NCBI GenBank assembly: GCA_964627505.1
Contig: CAZVKB010000139.1
Span: 1-6,731 of the forward strand
Direction of reading: 5' to 3'
Length of the DNA: 6,731 nt
DNA from: JACJWR01 sp964627505
GTDB lineage: Bacteria; Actinomycetota; Actinomycetes; S36-B12; UBA10799
Both the position numbers and the translations under genes were made by a program. Each line of letters starts with the position of its first letter. The first letter of the stretch is position 1. Positions 1-6,052 of the stretch are shown here, in pieces. The notes beneath the pieces are model-generated. The model saw nothing but the letters and a program-made list of their open reading frames with translations. It had not been told where the DNA came from and did not search any database.

Positions 1-1
1 T

Positions 2-478
2 GTGATGTACAAACAGCAACCGGCCGCCTGGGGCCACGGCACTCATAAGAGCACGCTGAGCTGCCGCATCCGGAGAGCGCCAAAGTGCCGGGTATTGCGC
101 CGAGACCAGGTCGTAGCCGCCTTCGCGTAGTTGTGCCTCCAGCAGGCCGGCATGGATCCAAGTGATGTCGACCCCCGCGTGTGCCGCTGCTTCCCGCGCT
201 CGCTCCAACGCCACCCCGGACACCTCCAGCGCAGTCACGTCCCAGCCCTGCTGAGCCAGCCACACCGCGTCGGCCCCCTCGCCGCAACCCACATCCAGCA
301 CCGTGCCGGGCTGCAATGTCGCCACCTCCGCCACGAGCGCGCCATTGGGTTCACCACTCCACACGCGAGTATCAGCCGAATACCGCGCATCCCACATCTC
401 AGCGGTCGTGGCCGGATCGGGTGCGACGTGTGCGGAATCAGATTGGTCCATACCGTTGTCTGCGGTGGTTTCGCTCAT
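2..478 (-). CDS. Class I SAM-dependent methyltransferase, partial (C-terminus beyond left edge)
   Basis: An open minus-strand frame runs from an ATG at 478-476 to the left edge without a stop, giving 159 codons of a truncated gene. The visible protein has the order of a Rossmann-fold methyltransferase: a W29-D30-x-R-Y33 entry segment and VWSGEPN (39-45), SAM-binding motif I VLDVGCGEGAD (60-70), a motif II strand TALEVS (82-87) whose acidic residue is Glu, the segment YDLVSAQYPALW, and the post-motif APGGRLLFVHH just before the edge. This resembles the TehB-like small methyltransferases common in actinobacteria; the substrate cannot be told. No Shine-Dalgarno precedes the ATG. A -10-like GATACT (complement of 486-491) ends 7 nt before it, so a leaderless transcript is possible. 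Another in-frame ATG at 517-515 is less likely. The gene diverges from arsD across a 149-bp gap containing an ArsR-like dyad, so co-regulation with the ars genes is possible but unproven. Confidence 0.85.
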   Translation of the reverse strand, partial: MSETTADNGMDQSDSAHVAPDPATTAEMWDARYSADTRVWSGEPNGALVAEVATLQPGTVLDVGCGEGADAVWLAQQGWDVTALEVSGVALERAREAAAHAGVDITWIHAGLLEAQLREGGYDLVSAQYPALWRSPDAAAQRALMSAVAPGGRLLFVHH

Positions 479-627
479 GAGTAGGAGTATCAGGCGGCAG
501 CACGAACGTCCGCGCATCGGGTGTGTGGTTTGGTGGGGAACGACTTGACATATATCAAGGAGGTTGGCAGGCTGGAGATTCGATAAACGTCAAATTCACG
601 CAGATCAAAGAATATGAGGAGTGTGTC
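479..627. promoter_or_regulatory. Divergent intergenic promoter region between methyltransferase and arsD
   Basis: This 149-bp gap separates the start codons of the divergent methyltransferase and arsD. It is more AT-rich than the flanking genes, especially at 541-615. It contains the TTGACATATATCAA dyad (545-558), the arsD ribosome binding site GAGGAG (616-621, 6 nt before the ATG), and a possible minus-strand -10 GATACT (486-491 complement). For arsD, TTGACA (545-550) resembles a -35 but has no good -10 at 16-18 bp. TATATC (551-556) or GATAAA (582-587) could be the -10, neither with a good -35. The exact start sites cannot be decided by eye. Confidence 0.6.
545..558. promoter_or_regulatory. 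Putative ArsR/SmtB-family operator dyad
   Basis: The sequence TTGACATATATCAA is an inverted repeat: arms TTGA and TCAA around a central ATAT, with one C/A pair breaking the symmetry. AT-rich dyads of this type in the promoters of metal-responsive operons are what ArsR/SmtB winged-helix repressors bind. It lies 70 bp upstream of arsD and overlaps the only promoter-like hexamers there, so bound repressor would block transcription until As(III) or Sb(III) is present. No arsR gene is in the window. That the site belongs to ArsR rather than another dimeric regulator is inference from its shape and place. Confidence 0.55.
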
Positions 628-1140
628 ATGAGTGGTTGTTGCGGCGGAAGCGCTGAGGTCGCCGATGAGTCGATTGACCTGACAAAGTCGCCCACGCGGT
701 CGATCCGCGTGTTCGAGCCTGCGCTGTGCTGCAACACCGGCGTCTGCGGTGAGGACGTCGATCAGGCGTTGGTGAACTTCACAGCAGACCTCGCAGCCCT
801 CCGCGATCTCGGGGTGGACATCGCTCGACACAACCTCGCCAACGATCCCGGTGCCTTCGCAGCCAATCGGTCGGTGAGCGCATATCTGCAAGTGGCCGGT
901 TCGGCCGGGCTGCCGCTGACCCTGGTGGATGGCGTCACCGTGATGACCGGTGCGTATCCGACTCGCGCGCAACTACTCGCCTACGCGGGGGTGGCCACAG
1001 GCGGTGCGGCTGCAAGCGAGGCTACTGCCGCCGGTGCTGCTGCCGGACATGCTCCGTCCGGAGTCAACTTGCTGACCTTGGCCGCCACGGACACCGCAGC
1101 CGACAACAGTTCGTGCGGCTGCGGCCCGGGTGGTTGCTGA
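628..1140 (+). CDS. arsD: ArsD, arsenite metallochaperone and trans-acting repressor
   Basis: This encodes a 170-residue cytosolic ArsD. ArsD binds As(III) or Sb(III) and hands it to the ATPase ArsA; it is also a weak operon repressor. The diagnostic segment RVFEPALCCNTGVCG places the three metal-binding cysteines at C34, C35 and C40, matching C12, C13 and C18 of the plasmid R773 protein. DVDQALVNF and the thioredoxin-like body up to LLAYAGV follow as in the family. The start at 628 is set by GAGGAG 6 nt upstream; an in-frame GTG at 523 would place the operator inside the gene. The protein is longer than the usual ~120 residues. It has an N-terminal extension with a Cys pair (C4, C5) and an Ala-rich tail ending in SSCGCGPGGC (C163, C165, C170), so it has eight cysteines. 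It is the first gene of the operon; its stop lies 4 nt before arsA. Confidence 0.95.
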   Translation: MSGCCGGSAEVADESIDLTKSPTRSIRVFEPALCCNTGVCGEDVDQALVNFTADLAALRDLGVDIARHNLANDPGAFAANRSVSAYLQVAGSAGLPLTLVDGVTVMTGAYPTRAQLLAYAGVATGGAAASEATAAGAAAGHAPSGVNLLTLAATDTAADNSSCGCGPGGC

Positions 1141-1144
1141 GGCC

Positions 1145-2989
1145 ATGCCGACTCCCCACTTCCTCGTCGACGCTCCACGATTCCTGTTCTTCACCGGCAA
1201 GGGCGGGGTGGGCAAGACGTCGATCGCGTGCGCCACCGCGTTGGCCTTGACGGACGCCGGCCGCCGCGTACTCCTCGTGAGCACCGACCCAGCGGCAAAC
1301 ATCGGCCAGGTTTTCGGTACCGCGATCGGCAACTCCGTCACCCTGATCGCCGACGGCCTCGACGCCTTGGAAATCGACCCGGAAGCCGCTGCCGACGCCT
1401 ATCGGGAACGGATCGTGGGGCCAGTCCGGGCGCTACTGCCGGCGGCGGAGATCGCCTCGATCACCGAACAGCTTTCCGGCTCCTGCACCACCGAAATCGC
1501 CTCCTTCAACGAATTCACCGACCTGCTCACCCAGCCTGAGTTGCGCACCAAGTACGACCACATCATCTTCGACACCGCCCCCACCGGCCACACGCTGCGG
1601 ATGCTGCAACTGCCTGGCGCCTGGACTGACTTCCTCAACGTTGGCCAAGGCGACGCTTCGTGTCTCGGGCCGATGGCGGGCCTGGAGAAACAGCGGGCGG
1701 TGTACGCCGAGGCCGTCGCCGCGCTGCAGGATCCACACCTCACCCGCATGGTGCTGGTCGCTCGCGCCCAGGCGTCCGCTTTGGCCGAGGCCGCCCGGAC
1801 GCAGGAGGAACTCGACGCGATCGGTATCGCCAACACCTATCTGGTGGTCAACGGTGTGCTGCCGGACGCGGCTGGCAACGAGCCGCTGGCGGCATCGATC
1901 CGACGCCGAGAGACGGCCGCGTTGGCCAATCTACCGGCGCACCTGGCGGCGCTGCCGCGCGAGACGCTGGCGTTGGCGCCGGTGAACATGGTGGGTCCCG
2001 AGGCGCTGCGCGCATTATTCGCGGACAGCGTTGCGGCGGCGCCCCCAGAGGGAATCCACCCTGTGGGAGTCGACCTGCCGTTGGTTCGGTTGATCGACGA
2101 GATCGAGCGCGACGGCAATGGCCTGGTGATGTGCATGGGTAAAGGCGGGGTGGGAAAGACCACCGTGGCGGCCGCGATCGCCGTGGCGCTGGCCCATCGA
2201 GGTCACGACGTGCTTCTCACCACCACCGACCCGGCCGCGCACCTCACCGAGACTCTGGCCGGTGACGTGCCGGGTCTGGAGGTGTCCCGAATTGATCCAG
2301 TGGCAGCGACGACCGCGTATCGCGAGCGGGTGATGGCCACCAAAGGCAAGAATCTCGACGAAGCCGGGCGTGCCGTGCTGGCCGAAGACCTGCGGTCGCC
2401 GTGCACCGAGGAAGTGGCGGTGTTCGGTCAGTTTTCGCATGTGGTGCACGAATCGCGGCGCCGATTTGTGGTGCTCGATACCGCACCCACGGGTCATACT
2501 TTGTTGCTGCTCGATGCAGCAGGGGCCTATCACCGGGAGATCGCCCGCCAGATGGGCGAGGCCGGATCGTTCACCACTCCGCTGATGCGCCTGCAAGATC
2601 CCACCCTCACCAAGGTGCTGATCGTGACCTTGGCCGAACCCACTCCGGTGCTGGAAGCCGAGGCGTTGGCGGCCGATCTGGCGCGGGCCGACATTCATCC
2701 ATGGGGTTGGGTGGTGAACAACTCGCTGGCGGCTGCGGCGCCGGAGTCGGCGTTTCTGCGGCAGCGGGCCGACAACGAGGCGGCGCACATCAAGCGGGTG
2801 CTGGGTGTGAGCGATCGCGTGGCCGTCGTGCCCTGGCAGGCAGACGACCCGGTGGGCGAGGTGGCGCTGACAGCCCTGGGTAGTGACGATGGTGATGACG
2901 ACTTGGTTGGCGCGTCAAGTCTGAGCGCGACTACTCGCCCGAACACGCCGCACACTCCGAACACGCCGAACAGGAAAGCAGGCCAGTGA
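1145..2989 (+). CDS. arsA: ArsA, two-domain arsenite-stimulated ATPase
   Basis: This 614-residue soluble ATPase is two fused homologous halves. Each half has a P-loop GKGGVGKT (18-25 and 332-339) and the signal-transduction motif DTAPTGHT (143-150 and 445-452). The As(III)/Sb(III)-binding cysteines are all present: C114 in SGSCTTEIA, C173 in ASCLGPMAGLEKQR and C420 in RSPCTEEVAVF, matching C113, C172 and C422 of R773 ArsA. In known systems ArsA receives As(III) from ArsD and energises the permease ArsB or Acr3; no permease is visible here. The ATG at 1145 is preferred because PRFLFFTGKGG then begins near the N-terminus as usual. A GTG at 1130 overlapping the arsD stop is an alternative adding 5 residues. 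The tail after EVALTALG is unusual: an acidic stretch, then a Thr/Pro-rich TPHTPNTPN repeat. The stop overlaps the arsM start by one base, implying coupled translation. Confidence 0.97.
   Translation: MPTPHFLVDAPRFLFFTGKGGVGKTSIACATALALTDAGRRVLLVSTDPAANIGQVFGTAIGNSVTLIADGLDALEIDPEAAADAYRERIVGPVRALLPAAEIASITEQLSGSCTTEIASFNEFTDLLTQPELRTKYDHIIFDTAPTGHTLRMLQLPGAWTDFLNVGQGDASCLGPMAGLEKQRAVYAEAVAALQDPHLTRMVLVARAQASALAEAARTQEELDAIGIANTYLVVNGVLPDAAGNEPLAASIRRRETAALANLPAHLAALPRETLALAPVNMVGPEALRALFADSVAAAPPEGIHPVGVDLPLVRLIDEIERDGNGLVMCMGKGGVGKTTVAAAIAVALAHRGHDVLLTTTDPAAHLTETLAGDVPGLEVSRIDPVAATTAYRERVMATKGKNLDEAGRAVLAEDLRSPCTEEVAVFGQFSHVVHESRRRFVVLDTAPTGHTLLLLDAAGAYHREIARQMGEAGSFTTPLMRLQDPTLTKVLIVTLAEPTPVLEAEALAADLARADIHPWGWVVNNSLAAAAPESAFLRQRADNEAAHIKRVLGVSDRVAVVPWQADDPVGEVALTALGSDDGDDDLVGASSLSATTRPNTPHTPNTPNRKAGQ
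2939..2968 (+). repeat. 12-bp direct repeat in the 3' end of arsA
   Basis: CCGAACACGCCG occurs at 2939-2950 and again at 2957-2968, a period of 18 bp or six codons. It encodes the PNTP-type repeat in the ArsA tail. The copies are in frame, so the repeat lengthens the tail without breaking the gene. It is likely a small local duplication in a disordered C-terminus. Confidence 0.7.
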
Positions 2990-3810
2990 TGAATCACGTC
3001 GCCAAAGACGAGGTCCGACAGACGGTGCGGGAGCAGTACGCACGGATTGCGGTCGCGGAATCCTCGTGCTGCGGGCCGTCGTGTTGCGCACCCGCCGTTG
3101 ACGTGGCGGAAGTGGGCGCGGTGATGGAGCTGCCCACCACCGCGTCACTCGCGCTGGGGTACTCCGAGGGTGACACAGCGTCCGTGCCGGAAGGCGCGGA
3201 CCTCGGGCTCGGCTGCGGCAACCCGCAGGCAATCGCGAACCTGCGCGCAGGTGAGACCGTGCTGGACCTCGGCAGTGGTGGGGGCTTCGACTGCTTCTTG
3301 GCCGCGGCACAGGTGGGCGAGGCGGGCCGCGTGATCGGCGTGGACATGACCCCGGACATGGTGTCGCGGGCACGCGTGAATGCCGCGCAGGGCGGCTACA
3401 GCAATGTGGAATTCCGCCTCGGGGAGATCGAACACCTGCCGGTCGCGGACGGCACTGTGGACGTCATCATCAGCAATTGCGTAATCAATCTGTCGCCGGA
3501 CAAGCCAGCGGTGTTCGCGGAAGCCTATCGAGTGTTGGCGCCCGGTGGTCGCCTCGCGGTCTCCGACGTGGTGGCCTTCGCGGAGATTCCAGACGAACTG
3601 CGCGACGACCCAGCCCTACTAACGGGGTGCATCGCAGGGGCCGCCAGGGTGGCGGATGTCGAAACGATGCTGACGGCTGCGGGTTTCACCGGGGTGCGCG
3701 TGCAGCCGAAGTTCGAAAGCGCGGACTTCATGGCCGCCTGGGCGCCTGGGCGAAATATCACTGACTACGTGGTGTCGGCCACCATCGAAGGCGTGAAACC
3801 GGGGGTGTGA
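2989..3810 (+). CDS. arsM: ArsM, arsenite S-adenosylmethionine methyltransferase
   Basis: This 273-residue cytosolic enzyme transfers methyl groups from SAM to As(III), giving methylated and finally volatile arsines. The SAM-binding motif VLDLGSGGGFDCF starts at residue 91. The three cysteines required for As(III) binding and methylation in characterised ArsM are all present in their usual settings: C76 in LGCGNP, C164 in SNCVINLSPDK and C214 in TGCIAGA. An N-terminal Cys-rich segment SSCCGPSCC (C27, C28, C32, C33) is typical of many bacterial ArsM. The length fits the family. The ATG overlaps the arsA TGA by one base (TGATG), with AGGAAAG (2972-2978) as a moderate ribosome binding site 10 nt upstream. 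A GTG at 2986 is a possible earlier start by one codon. It is the last gene of arsDAM and is probably induced with it. All key residues are intact, so it is expected to be active. Confidence 0.96.
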   Translation: MNHVAKDEVRQTVREQYARIAVAESSCCGPSCCAPAVDVAEVGAVMELPTTASLALGYSEGDTASVPEGADLGLGCGNPQAIANLRAGETVLDLGSGGGFDCFLAAAQVGEAGRVIGVDMTPDMVSRARVNAAQGGYSNVEFRLGEIEHLPVADGTVDVIISNCVINLSPDKPAVFAEAYRVLAPGGRLAVSDVVAFAEIPDELRDDPALLTGCIAGAARVADVETMLTAAGFTGVRVQPKFESADFMAAWAPGRNITDYVVSATIEGVKPGV

Positions 3811-3840
3811 CGACTGCGGGTTACTCGCGTGTGAGCCCCC
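3801..3840. terminator. Weak candidate terminator between convergent genes
   Basis: The end of arsM and the end of the convergent membrane-protein gene are only 30 bp apart. GGGGG (3801-3805) can pair with CCCCC (3836-3840), and GCGG (3817-3820) with TCGC (3825-3828) inside, leaving a large internal loop. There is no T-tract on either side. It is the only structure placed to stop both transcripts, but the fold is imperfect and the call is tentative. Confidence 0.25.
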
Positions 3841-5289
3841 TCAGTTGAACACGCCAGGACATCCATCCGGTGCGAAATCAAGCGGTTTCACGGTACTGGC
3901 ATCCACGTTGACCTCTACGTTGATCGTGCCGGAGCCGTCGTTCGGGGTAATGCTGACTTTGTACACTCCAATTCCGGTTCCCGTGGGTGCCGCGGAGTAG
4001 ATCGCAGAGGAGTCTCCCTCAAATCCTCCGGTGTTCAAACACGTGAGGAATCGTTGCTCGGCCAAGGCGTTCGCCTGCGCCTCTCGGCCAGCCTCCGCGG
4101 TCGGTGCCGGGGCAGTTGTCGCCGTGGGCGCCGAGGTAGCCGGAATGCTGTCGCCGGGGGAGTCTTGGGAGCCATCGGTGCTTGCGGGCCGGACGAATGT
4201 GGTGTTGTTCACTACATCCACCATGACGAAGTTGGTGATAGCCACCGTGCTGGGTTGCACCACAGTGAACACATCGGGTTTGAAGTCCGGCCAGGTTGGA
4301 CCGGTGTACTTCACATTGGTGAGTTTCGCCGGTGCTGCTGTGAGGGGGTTGCCGCAGTAGCACTTCACCACCGGTTGGCCGAACTCGTTGACGAGCACGG
4401 CGGTGCCGGCCTGCAACAACGAGGGGAACGAGGTGACCTTGCCGTTTTCGTACCCATGGTTGGTGACAGCTGTGTCGCTGCGCAACAGCACCGGTGTGAG
4501 TGAGGCGACATACGTGGGGATCTGATCGGCCGTGATGTCCAGGGTTTGTGCCCAACCTGCTGCCATGTCCGGATTGGCTTGCAGGAAGTTCACCAGTTGG
4601 GTTTTGTCGCACGAGCTGTTGTCCAAGGTGCCGCCGTAGAGTCCGGCAGTGTCAGCCGGGGCTTCTTGAACGCCGGTCGCTGGGGGCGGAGTCACGGGGG
4701 TGTCGGTGCCCGCCGGTGGGGTGAATGCGGCAACTGCGGTGGACAACGGTTCCGTCTGCAGGGTGACGGTTTCGGAGTTCCCGCCGCCTTCGTCGTTGAG
4801 GACCTTTGAGACGACGAAGAATCCGCCACCCCCGGCAATCACCAACACCAGAACGACGCCCACGATGATGGCCGCAATTGCGGCGCCACCAAGTCTGCGG
4901 CGTGGGGCCGTCGGCGGCGCAGCGGCAGCCGCGATCACCCCTGGTTGCGGCAGGGGTGGTGGTGTGGCTACGGGTGCTGGAGGAGGGCCGGCTTCTGGTG
5001 CCGCAGCCGCAGGTACGGATGGGGGTCCGGGTTCCGGGGGTGCGGGAGCGGGCACGGGTGGGGGTGTGGGAGCTGCTGCAGTGGGTTCGGAGGCTGTTGC
5101 CGGGGGTTCGGGTGTGGGTGGTTGTGTGGCGACGGGTGTTGGCGGTAGGCCGGAGTCTGCTGCGGATTCAGGGACCGGGGGCGTCGTGTCGGACGCCTGA
5201 ACACCTGCCTGCTGCCACGATGAGCCGTTCCACCACAACCACTGTGTTCCGTCCCAGTGCCACTCAGGACCCGGAGTCTGCTCGTTCAC
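3841..5289 (-). CDS. Membrane-anchored DUF6777-like protein with Trp-rich N-terminus
   Basis: This 482-residue protein starts at GTG 5289-5287, supported by GGAAGGGG (complement of 5296-5303) 6 nt upstream. Order of parts: a Trp-rich hairpin WHWDGTQWLWWNGSSW (10-25) like the DUF2510 type; a Pro/Ala/Thr linker (about 36-128); RRR (130-132) and one transmembrane helix (about 134-160), suggesting cytoplasmic N-terminus and exported C-terminus. Next is a domain (about 205-345) with LTPVLLRSDTAVTNHGY, LQAGTAVLVNEFGQP and CYCGNPL (C310, C312) that I recognise as DUF6777-like, whose function is unknown. A second Ser/Thr/Pro/Ala linker (about 368-400) leads to a small C-terminal domain with C417 and C477. 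There is no catalytic motif I recognise. A possible -10 TATACA lies at the complement of 5346-5351. The gene is convergent with arsM and separated from the CHR genes by 220 bp with hairpins, so it is probably its own unit. The DUF assignment is from memory of the motif. Confidence 0.8.
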   Translation of the reverse strand: MNEQTPGPEWHWDGTQWLWWNGSSWQQAGVQASDTTPPVPESAADSGLPPTPVATQPPTPEPPATASEPTAAAPTPPPVPAPAPPEPGPPSVPAAAAPEAGPPPAPVATPPPLPQPGVIAAAAAPPTAPRRRLGGAAIAAIIVGVVLVLVIAGGGGFFVVSKVLNDEGGGNSETVTLQTEPLSTAVAAFTPPAGTDTPVTPPPATGVQEAPADTAGLYGGTLDNSSCDKTQLVNFLQANPDMAAGWAQTLDITADQIPTYVASLTPVLLRSDTAVTNHGYENGKVTSFPSLLQAGTAVLVNEFGQPVVKCYCGNPLTAAPAKLTNVKYTGPTWPDFKPDVFTVVQPSTVAITNFVMVDVVNNTTFVRPASTDGSQDSPGDSIPATSAPTATTAPAPTAEAGREAQANALAEQRFLTCLNTGGFEGDSSAIYSAAPTGTGIGVYKVSITPNDGSGTINVEVNVDASTVKPLDFAPDGCPGVFN

Positions 5290-5345
5290 GATCGGCCCCT
5301 TCCAGCCCCTGCGGATATTTCCAGGCTAGACGGACTCCGCCAGCG

Positions 5346-5351
5346 TGTATA
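5346..5351 (-). promoter_or_regulatory. Possible -10 element for the DUF6777-like gene
   Basis: TATACA on the minus strand matches the TATAAT consensus at five of six positions and lies 56 nt upstream of the GTG start, so a 5' leader of about 50 nt would result. No convincing -35 hexamer is seen 16-18 bp further upstream. It stands between the hairpins and the gene, a sensible place for a promoter. Confidence 0.3.
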
Positions 5352-5403
5352 GGCGCATAGCCAATTGAGAACGGAGCGGACAGACTTCCGTCCATTTGTT
5401 GAC

Positions 5404-5417
5404 TGCTCCGCCGAGCA
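5404..5417 (-). terminator. Second small hairpin downstream of the CHR pair
   Basis: TGCTC CGCC GAGCA forms a perfect 5-bp stem with a 4-base loop. It lies 12 bp beyond the larger hairpin at 5430-5452 in the direction of minus-strand transcription. Together they could act as a tandem terminator. No T-tract follows on the minus strand. Confidence 0.3.
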
Positions 5418-5429
5418 ATCCAGCACTTG

Positions 5430-5452
5430 TGCCGACCTGAGCAGGTCTGGCA
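5430..5452 (-). terminator. Bulged hairpin, probable terminator of the CHR operon
   Basis: On the minus strand this reads TGCC-a-GACCT-GCTC-AGGTC-GGCA: nine base pairs, a one-base bulge and a 4-base loop. It lies 57 bp after the stop codon of the second CHR gene. There is no T-tract, which is common for actinobacterial terminator-like hairpins. Its position fits termination of the CHR pair and isolation of the downstream membrane-protein gene. Confidence 0.45.
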
Positions 5453-5509
5453 ACCATGGCCGTGACGCCCGCAGTCTTCGGTCATCGCCATGCCATTCCG
5501 TCGGCCCTC

Positions 5510-6052
5510 TCACCGCAACAACATTGCCCCGATCGCCATGCACACAGCCAGTGTGGGCAGCGGCGTCAGCCATTTGCGCCAGAGCACCACCGCTGCCGCA
5601 GCGGCCAAAACCACCTGGCCGACCCCCACGAACCGCACTTCGAAATCGAAGGCTGTCACCATCGAAACGATGCCGGCGCTCAGCAGTCCAACTGCGATGG
5701 CCTTGAGCACCGCAAGCAAGCGGCCGATCTCGGGCCGCGACTCGTAGTCGCCCAAGCGGCCCAGTGCATACATCACTGTCAGCGTCGGGACGGCCCACGC
5801 CACCAGACAGACCCCCAACAGGATCGCCCCGCTCGCCTCCCAACCAAGGAACGACATGAAGATCGGTCCGTTGGGTCCCGGGGCCACCGAGGAGAGTGCA
5901 TAGGACTGCCAGAACTGGTCATTGCTCATGAGCGCGTGTCGATCGACGAAGGTGTCTTCCAACTGCACTAGCACCACAGTGATGCCACCGAACGAGAAAA
6001 GTGCCGACGCAGCGATCTGCAGAGCCAACAACAAAGTCTCCCAAGCGCTCAT
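5510..6052 (-). CDS. Short-chain CHR transporter subunit, second half (chromate transporter superfamily)
   Basis: This 180-residue integral membrane protein is one half-size CHR domain. Paired short CHR proteins work together as one transporter; characterised pairs export chromate. The family signatures are present: SFGG (20-23) in the first helix and APGPNGP (57-63) in the second conserved loop, followed by about four more hydrophobic segments ending in MAIGAMLLR. The ATG abuts the TGA of the upstream half with no gap, and GGAG (complement of 6059-6062) lies 6 nt before it, so the two are co-transcribed and probably translationally coupled. This half has the canonical PGP, unlike its partner. 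Hairpins at 5430-5452 and 5404-5417 follow the stop. Family membership is firm; chromate as substrate is inferred from the family name only. Confidence 0.9.
   Translation of the reverse strand: MSAWETLLLALQIAASALFSFGGITVVLVQLEDTFVDRHALMSNDQFWQSYALSSVAPGPNGPIFMSFLGWEASGAILLGVCLVAWAVPTLTVMYALGRLGDYESRPEIGRLLAVLKAIAVGLLSAGIVSMVTAFDFEVRFVGVGQVVLAAAAAVVLWRKWLTPLPTLAVCMAIGAMLLR

Noticed and set aside
476..517. Upstream in-frame ATG at 517-515 as the methyltransferase start
   Set aside because: It has no Shine-Dalgarno and would add a Cys/Leu/Arg-rich stretch unlike the family; the ATG at 478 has a -10-like element at leaderless spacing.
557..617. AAGGAGG at 557-563 followed by a short TTG frame (564-617) as a possible leader peptide
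   Set aside because: The ribosome-binding sequence directly abuts the TTG with no spacer, and no ATG or GTG follows at usable distance.
523..627. A longer arsD beginning at the in-frame GTG at 523
   Set aside because: It would include the operator dyad as coding sequence, has no Shine-Dalgarno, and the ATG at 628 has GAGGAG at ideal spacing and a family-like start.
490..972. 160-residue minus-strand open frame opposite arsD
   Set aside because: It lacks any recognisable family and is the mirror of the well-supported arsD gene in GC-rich DNA.
2015..2788. 257-residue minus-strand open frame opposite the second half of arsA
   Set aside because: It lies wholly inside arsA with its conserved motifs; the translation is His/Arg/Gly-rich and family-less, as expected of a GC-rich shadow.
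4700..5200. Gly-rich plus-strand open frame resembling PE_PGRS-type sequence
   Set aside because: It is the complement of the Pro/Ala-rich linker of the membrane-protein gene; codons for Pro/Ala read as Gly/Ala on the other strand.
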